Shown: piece by piece, positions 6,585-8,199 of the stretch
Layout of the letters: each line of letters opens with the position of its first letter
How positions within the stretch are numbered: the first letter of the stretch is position 1
Assembly: GCA_002402275.1 (NCBI GenBank)
Contig: DHFN01000250.1
Span: 235 to 8,433 of the forward strand
Direction of reading: 5' to 3'
DNA: 8,199 bases
Source: Anaerolineales bacterium UBA4823
GTDB taxonomy: Bacteria; Chloroflexota; Anaerolineae; Anaerolineales; UBA4823
Position numbers and translations under genes: made by a program
The notes under the pieces: generated by a model
The model's input: the letters and a program-made list of their open reading frames with translations, nothing else
What the model was told of the DNA's origin: nothing
The model's database searches: none

Positions 6585-7622
6585 ATGACATTAACTCCAT
6601 ACAAAGAAGAAATATTAAGTGAGCCAGCTAATTTAGAAAACGCATTAGCAAATTTTGAAAGCAAATCATTAGATGGGTTAGGAAAAAACCTTTTGGAGGG
6701 TCAGTTTGATCGAGTTGTGCTGACTGGGATGGGGGCATCGTTATACTCCTTGTATCCAACTTGGATAAGCCTGACTTCCCTTGCGATACCCGTTCTTTAC
6801 GTTGATTTAGCGGAGCTCGTTCATTTTGCGAACCCACTTATAACCAAGAAAACCTTGCTCTGGGTGGTATCCCAATCTGGTCGGACTGCTGAATTAGAAA
6901 CATTGTATGATAGAGAAAAATTTCATCCAGCTTATTTCCTAGCAACTGTGAACGATTTGGGCTCTCCTCTAGCAAAGCATGCCGATCAATATCTGCCAAT
7001 CAATGCTGAGGTAGAAAAAACTGTCTCCACCCGTACCTATATCAATTCTTTGGTTATTAATCAACTTGCCGCTAAGTGTCTGCTAGGCATGGATATTCAA
7101 CCTGACCTGAATATCTTTCGAAGAACGGTTAATTTGTTAGATACGTATTTGAGGGCAATGGATGAGCATGTAAGTGAGTTCATTGATGAGATTGGTTTAC
7201 CGACCCATCTAGCGTTGATCGCCAGGGGCGCCTCATTGGCATCGGCTTGGATGGGGGCACTGATGATGCATGAAGCTGCTAAATTTCCTGCTCTGGCTTA
7301 TAATGCTGGACAATTTCGGCATGGTCCAATTGAAATGGTTGATGAAAATCTTACTGCAATTGTGATGGCTGGAGCTCAGTCAACTCGTGATCTCAATTTT
7401 CGTTTATTCAAGGATCTATTGAGTTTTGGGGCGCAAGGATTTTGGCTTTCCGATAAAACTCTTGAGAGTACACCAGCAATCCAAATTCCATCGGTTGAGG
7501 AAATTGCTTTACCAGTTATGGAGATCGTCGCTCTTCAATTATTAAGCATCAGTATTGCAGAACAACGTGGATTGGAAGCCGGTAAATTTTTCAGGATTGG
7601 AAAGGTGACCCTCAAAGAGTGA
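6585..7622 (+). CDS. SIS-domain sugar isomerase/deaminase, GlmS C-terminal-like
   Basis: A 345-residue cytoplasmic protein with two SIS domains (about 30-170 and 195-325), matching the isomerase half of glucosamine-6-phosphate synthase without the glutaminase half. PYKEEILSEP (5-14) resembles the GlmS isomerase start. SQSGRT (96-101) and STR (148-150) are the phosphate-binding elements. Glu230, His246 (in GQFRHGP) and C-terminal Lys340 align with E. coli GlmS Glu488, His504 and Lys603. The GlmS Lys485 position is Met227. Size and residues fit NagB-II or AgaS-type amino-sugar-phosphate deaminases/isomerases or FrlB-type fructosamine-phosphate deglycases rather than a GlmS synthase; I cannot choose between them. 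The ATG is preferred over TTG 6567 because AAGGTGA (6570-6576) is 8 nt before it. It lies 33 bp after the permease gene and is the last gene of the operon, so it likely processes the imported sugar after a kinase acts. Confidence 0.82.
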   Translation: MTLTPYKEEILSEPANLENALANFESKSLDGLGKNLLEGQFDRVVLTGMGASLYSLYPTWISLTSLAIPVLYVDLAELVHFANPLITKKTLLWVVSQSGRTAELETLYDREKFHPAYFLATVNDLGSPLAKHADQYLPINAEVEKTVSTRTYINSLVINQLAAKCLLGMDIQPDLNIFRRTVNLLDTYLRAMDEHVSEFIDEIGLPTHLALIARGASLASAWMGALMMHEAAKFPALAYNAGQFRHGPIEMVDENLTAIVMAGAQSTRDLNFRLFKDLLSFGAQGFWLSDKTLESTPAIQIPSVEEIALPVMEIVALQLLSISIAEQRGLEAGKFFRIGKVTLKE

Positions 7623-7631
7623 GAAGATGGA

Positions 7632-7970
7632 TTATTTGCCATAATTTTGAGCGAGATAGTTTACCAAGCTAGTTTTCTCGCTGTCATTTAACTGAGCCCC
7701 CTTTTGGATCATCCGACTCACGATTTTATCCCATTGAGCTTGGGTGTTTTTTTGACTGGTAACCTTCTCAACACTATGACAAGATGCGCACCGGGCTTCC
7801 AGCAATGTCGCACCGTCTGGAGAACTACTATTGTTCTGAGAATTGCTGGGCGAGTTGATTGCTTGAGTGGGAACAGGAGTATTCGATTGACAACTGGCTA
7901 ATAAAATTGAAAAACTTAGTATGGTTAAGATGATTATTGCTGGCAAATAACGTTTAAGTAAACTCTTCAT
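7632..7970 (-). CDS. Small lipoprotein cytochrome c
   Basis: A 112-residue exported single-haem cytochrome c. The signal peptide has KSLLKR at the start, a hydrophobic core at 9-24 and the lipobox L24-A25-S26-C27, so it should be anchored by lipid at Cys27. A Ser/Asn/Pro-rich linker (about 28-52) leads to the haem domain. CASCH (61-65) is the haem-attachment motif with His65 as one axial ligand; Met87 (in SRMIQKGAQL) is the probable second. The pattern LLEARCASCHSVEKV, then Q.W...V.RMI..GA.L, and a final VNYLAQNYG resembles the haem domains of quinohaemoprotein amine dehydrogenases and related electron carriers. It probably carries electrons outside the membrane; the partner is unknown. The start has AGGA 7 nt upstream (TCCT on + at 7978-7981). 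The gene runs against the SIS gene with a 9-bp gap, so it is not part of the sugar operon. Confidence 0.85.
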   Translation of the reverse strand: MKSLLKRYLPAIIILTILSFSILLASCQSNTPVPTQAINSPSNSQNNSSSPDGATLLEARCASCHSVEKVTSQKNTQAQWDKIVSRMIQKGAQLNDSEKTSLVNYLAQNYGK

Positions 7971-7998
7971 GATATTTTCCTGAATGATCCATAAAATT

Positions 7999-8018
7999 TT
8001 TCGAGCAAAAACTCGAAA
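7999..8018. promoter_or_regulatory. Inverted repeat in the cytochrome c leader
   Basis: TTTCGAG (7999-8005) and CTCGAAA (8012-8018) form a 7-bp stem with a 6-nt A-rich loop. It lies between the predicted transcription start (near 8026) and the Shine-Dalgarno sequence of the cytochrome gene. It could be an operator just after the start or a leader hairpin that protects the mRNA; the sequence does not decide. Confidence 0.4.
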
Positions 8019-8032
8019 TTATTAATAATACT

Positions 8033-8060
8033 ATTATACTGTAATTTGTCCGAATGTTTA
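8033..8060 (-). promoter_or_regulatory. Putative cytochrome c promoter
   Basis: On the - strand a perfect TATAAT (8038 to 8033) is preceded, after a 16-bp spacer, by TAAACA (8060 to 8055), which matches four of six -35 positions. Transcription would start near 8026 and leave a leader of about 55 nt before the ATG at 7970. Confidence 0.5.
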
Positions 8061-8103
8061 GCTGAGTTTGTCTGAAGGATCAATAGCGACCAATTTCTAA
8101 TGC

Positions 8104-8129
8104 TTGAGATTATCTAAAAATAATCTCAA
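8104..8129. repeat. Perfect 10-bp inverted repeat with 6-nt loop
   Basis: TTGAGATTAT (8104-8113) and ATAATCTCAA (8120-8129) are exact reverse complements. No T-run follows on either strand, so an operator or an RNA hairpin is more likely than a normal terminator. Its right arm contains the AATCTC half of dyad copy 3. Confidence 0.5.
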
Positions 8130-8139
8130 CAAAGATTGT
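8121..8139 (+). promoter_or_regulatory. Recurrent dyad element, copy 3 (diverged)
   Basis: TAATCTC, six bases, then GATTGT: the same two half-sites as copies 1 and 2 in the same orientation, with one extra spacer base and without the TAGGA extension. It is about 60-80 bp upstream of the -35 box of the cytochrome c gene. The weaker match makes it less secure than the other two. Confidence 0.3.
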
Positions 8140-8155
8140 TAGCTCCTTCTTATCC

Positions 8156-8186
8156 CATAGTACTATTCACTATGACTACTACTACT
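8156..8186. repeat. Short inverted repeat and (ACT)4 run
   Basis: CATAGT (8156-8161) and ACTATG (8169-8174) are inverted around 7 bp and are followed at once by four ACT triplets (8175-8186). No gene is visible between the cytochrome promoter and the window end. Such short repeats can arise by slippage; no function is claimed. Confidence 0.35.
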
Positions 8187-8199
8187 CATAACATAATTA

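Noticed and set aside
1..8199. CRISPR array, tRNA or rRNA gene, insertion sequence
   Set aside because: No regularly spaced direct repeats, cloverleaf-like sequence, rRNA-like stretch or transposase-like reading frame was seen on either strand.

Overview
The window is a moderately AT-rich bacterial segment. Its centre is one five-gene sugar-uptake operon on the + strand, preceded by a stand-alone glycoside hydrolase family 57 gene and followed by a convergent small cytochrome c gene on the - strand. The gene mix (GH57 with DUF3536-type motifs, ROK repressor plus CUT1 transporter genes without an ATPase, a lipoprotein cytochrome c) and the protein flavour would fit an Anaerolineae-like member of the Chloroflexota. 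This is an impression from protein style, not a search result, and a Gram-positive-like lineage is not excluded. Two predicted lipoproteins with clear lipoboxes show secreted, membrane-anchored proteins.

Layout. 1-254: intergenic, with a hairpin, a small GC-rich inverted-repeat island and a -10 box. 255-1649: GH57-type protein that stops where longer relatives continue. 1650-2137: 488 bp of very AT-rich DNA carrying a full-consensus sigma70-type promoter, palindromic operator candidates and one copy of a recurrent dyad element. 2138-3334: ROK-family repressor. 3424-4731: lipoprotein sugar-binding protein. 4752-4775: perfect GNRA-loop hairpin. 4795-5694 and 5691-6551: the two CUT1 permeases, overlapping by ATGA. 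6585-7622: GlmS-isomerase-like SIS-domain enzyme. 7632-7970 (-): lipoprotein cytochrome c. 7971-8199: cytochrome leader, promoter, inverted repeats and a third, more diverged dyad element.

How it may work together. The ROK protein probably senses a sugar and represses from a site at its own transcription start. The binding protein and two permeases import the sugar, powered by an ATPase encoded elsewhere. The SIS enzyme would act on the phosphorylated amino sugar or sugar-amine conjugate. No sugar kinase, deacetylase or glycosidase is in the operon, so the substrate cannot be read directly; amino sugars and fructosamines are the best guesses. The hairpin after the binding-protein gene, with a poor ribosome-binding site on the next gene, looks built to give more binding protein than permease.

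The least expected signals are: (i) a dyad element seen as two near-identical copies either side of the GH57 gene and a weaker third copy upstream of the cytochrome gene; (ii) a SIS enzyme that keeps the GlmS Glu/His/Lys catalytic set but has Met at the GlmS Lys485 position; (iii) a ROK regulator that has lost the zinc motif yet keeps the kinase-type Asp. None of these proves a new system.
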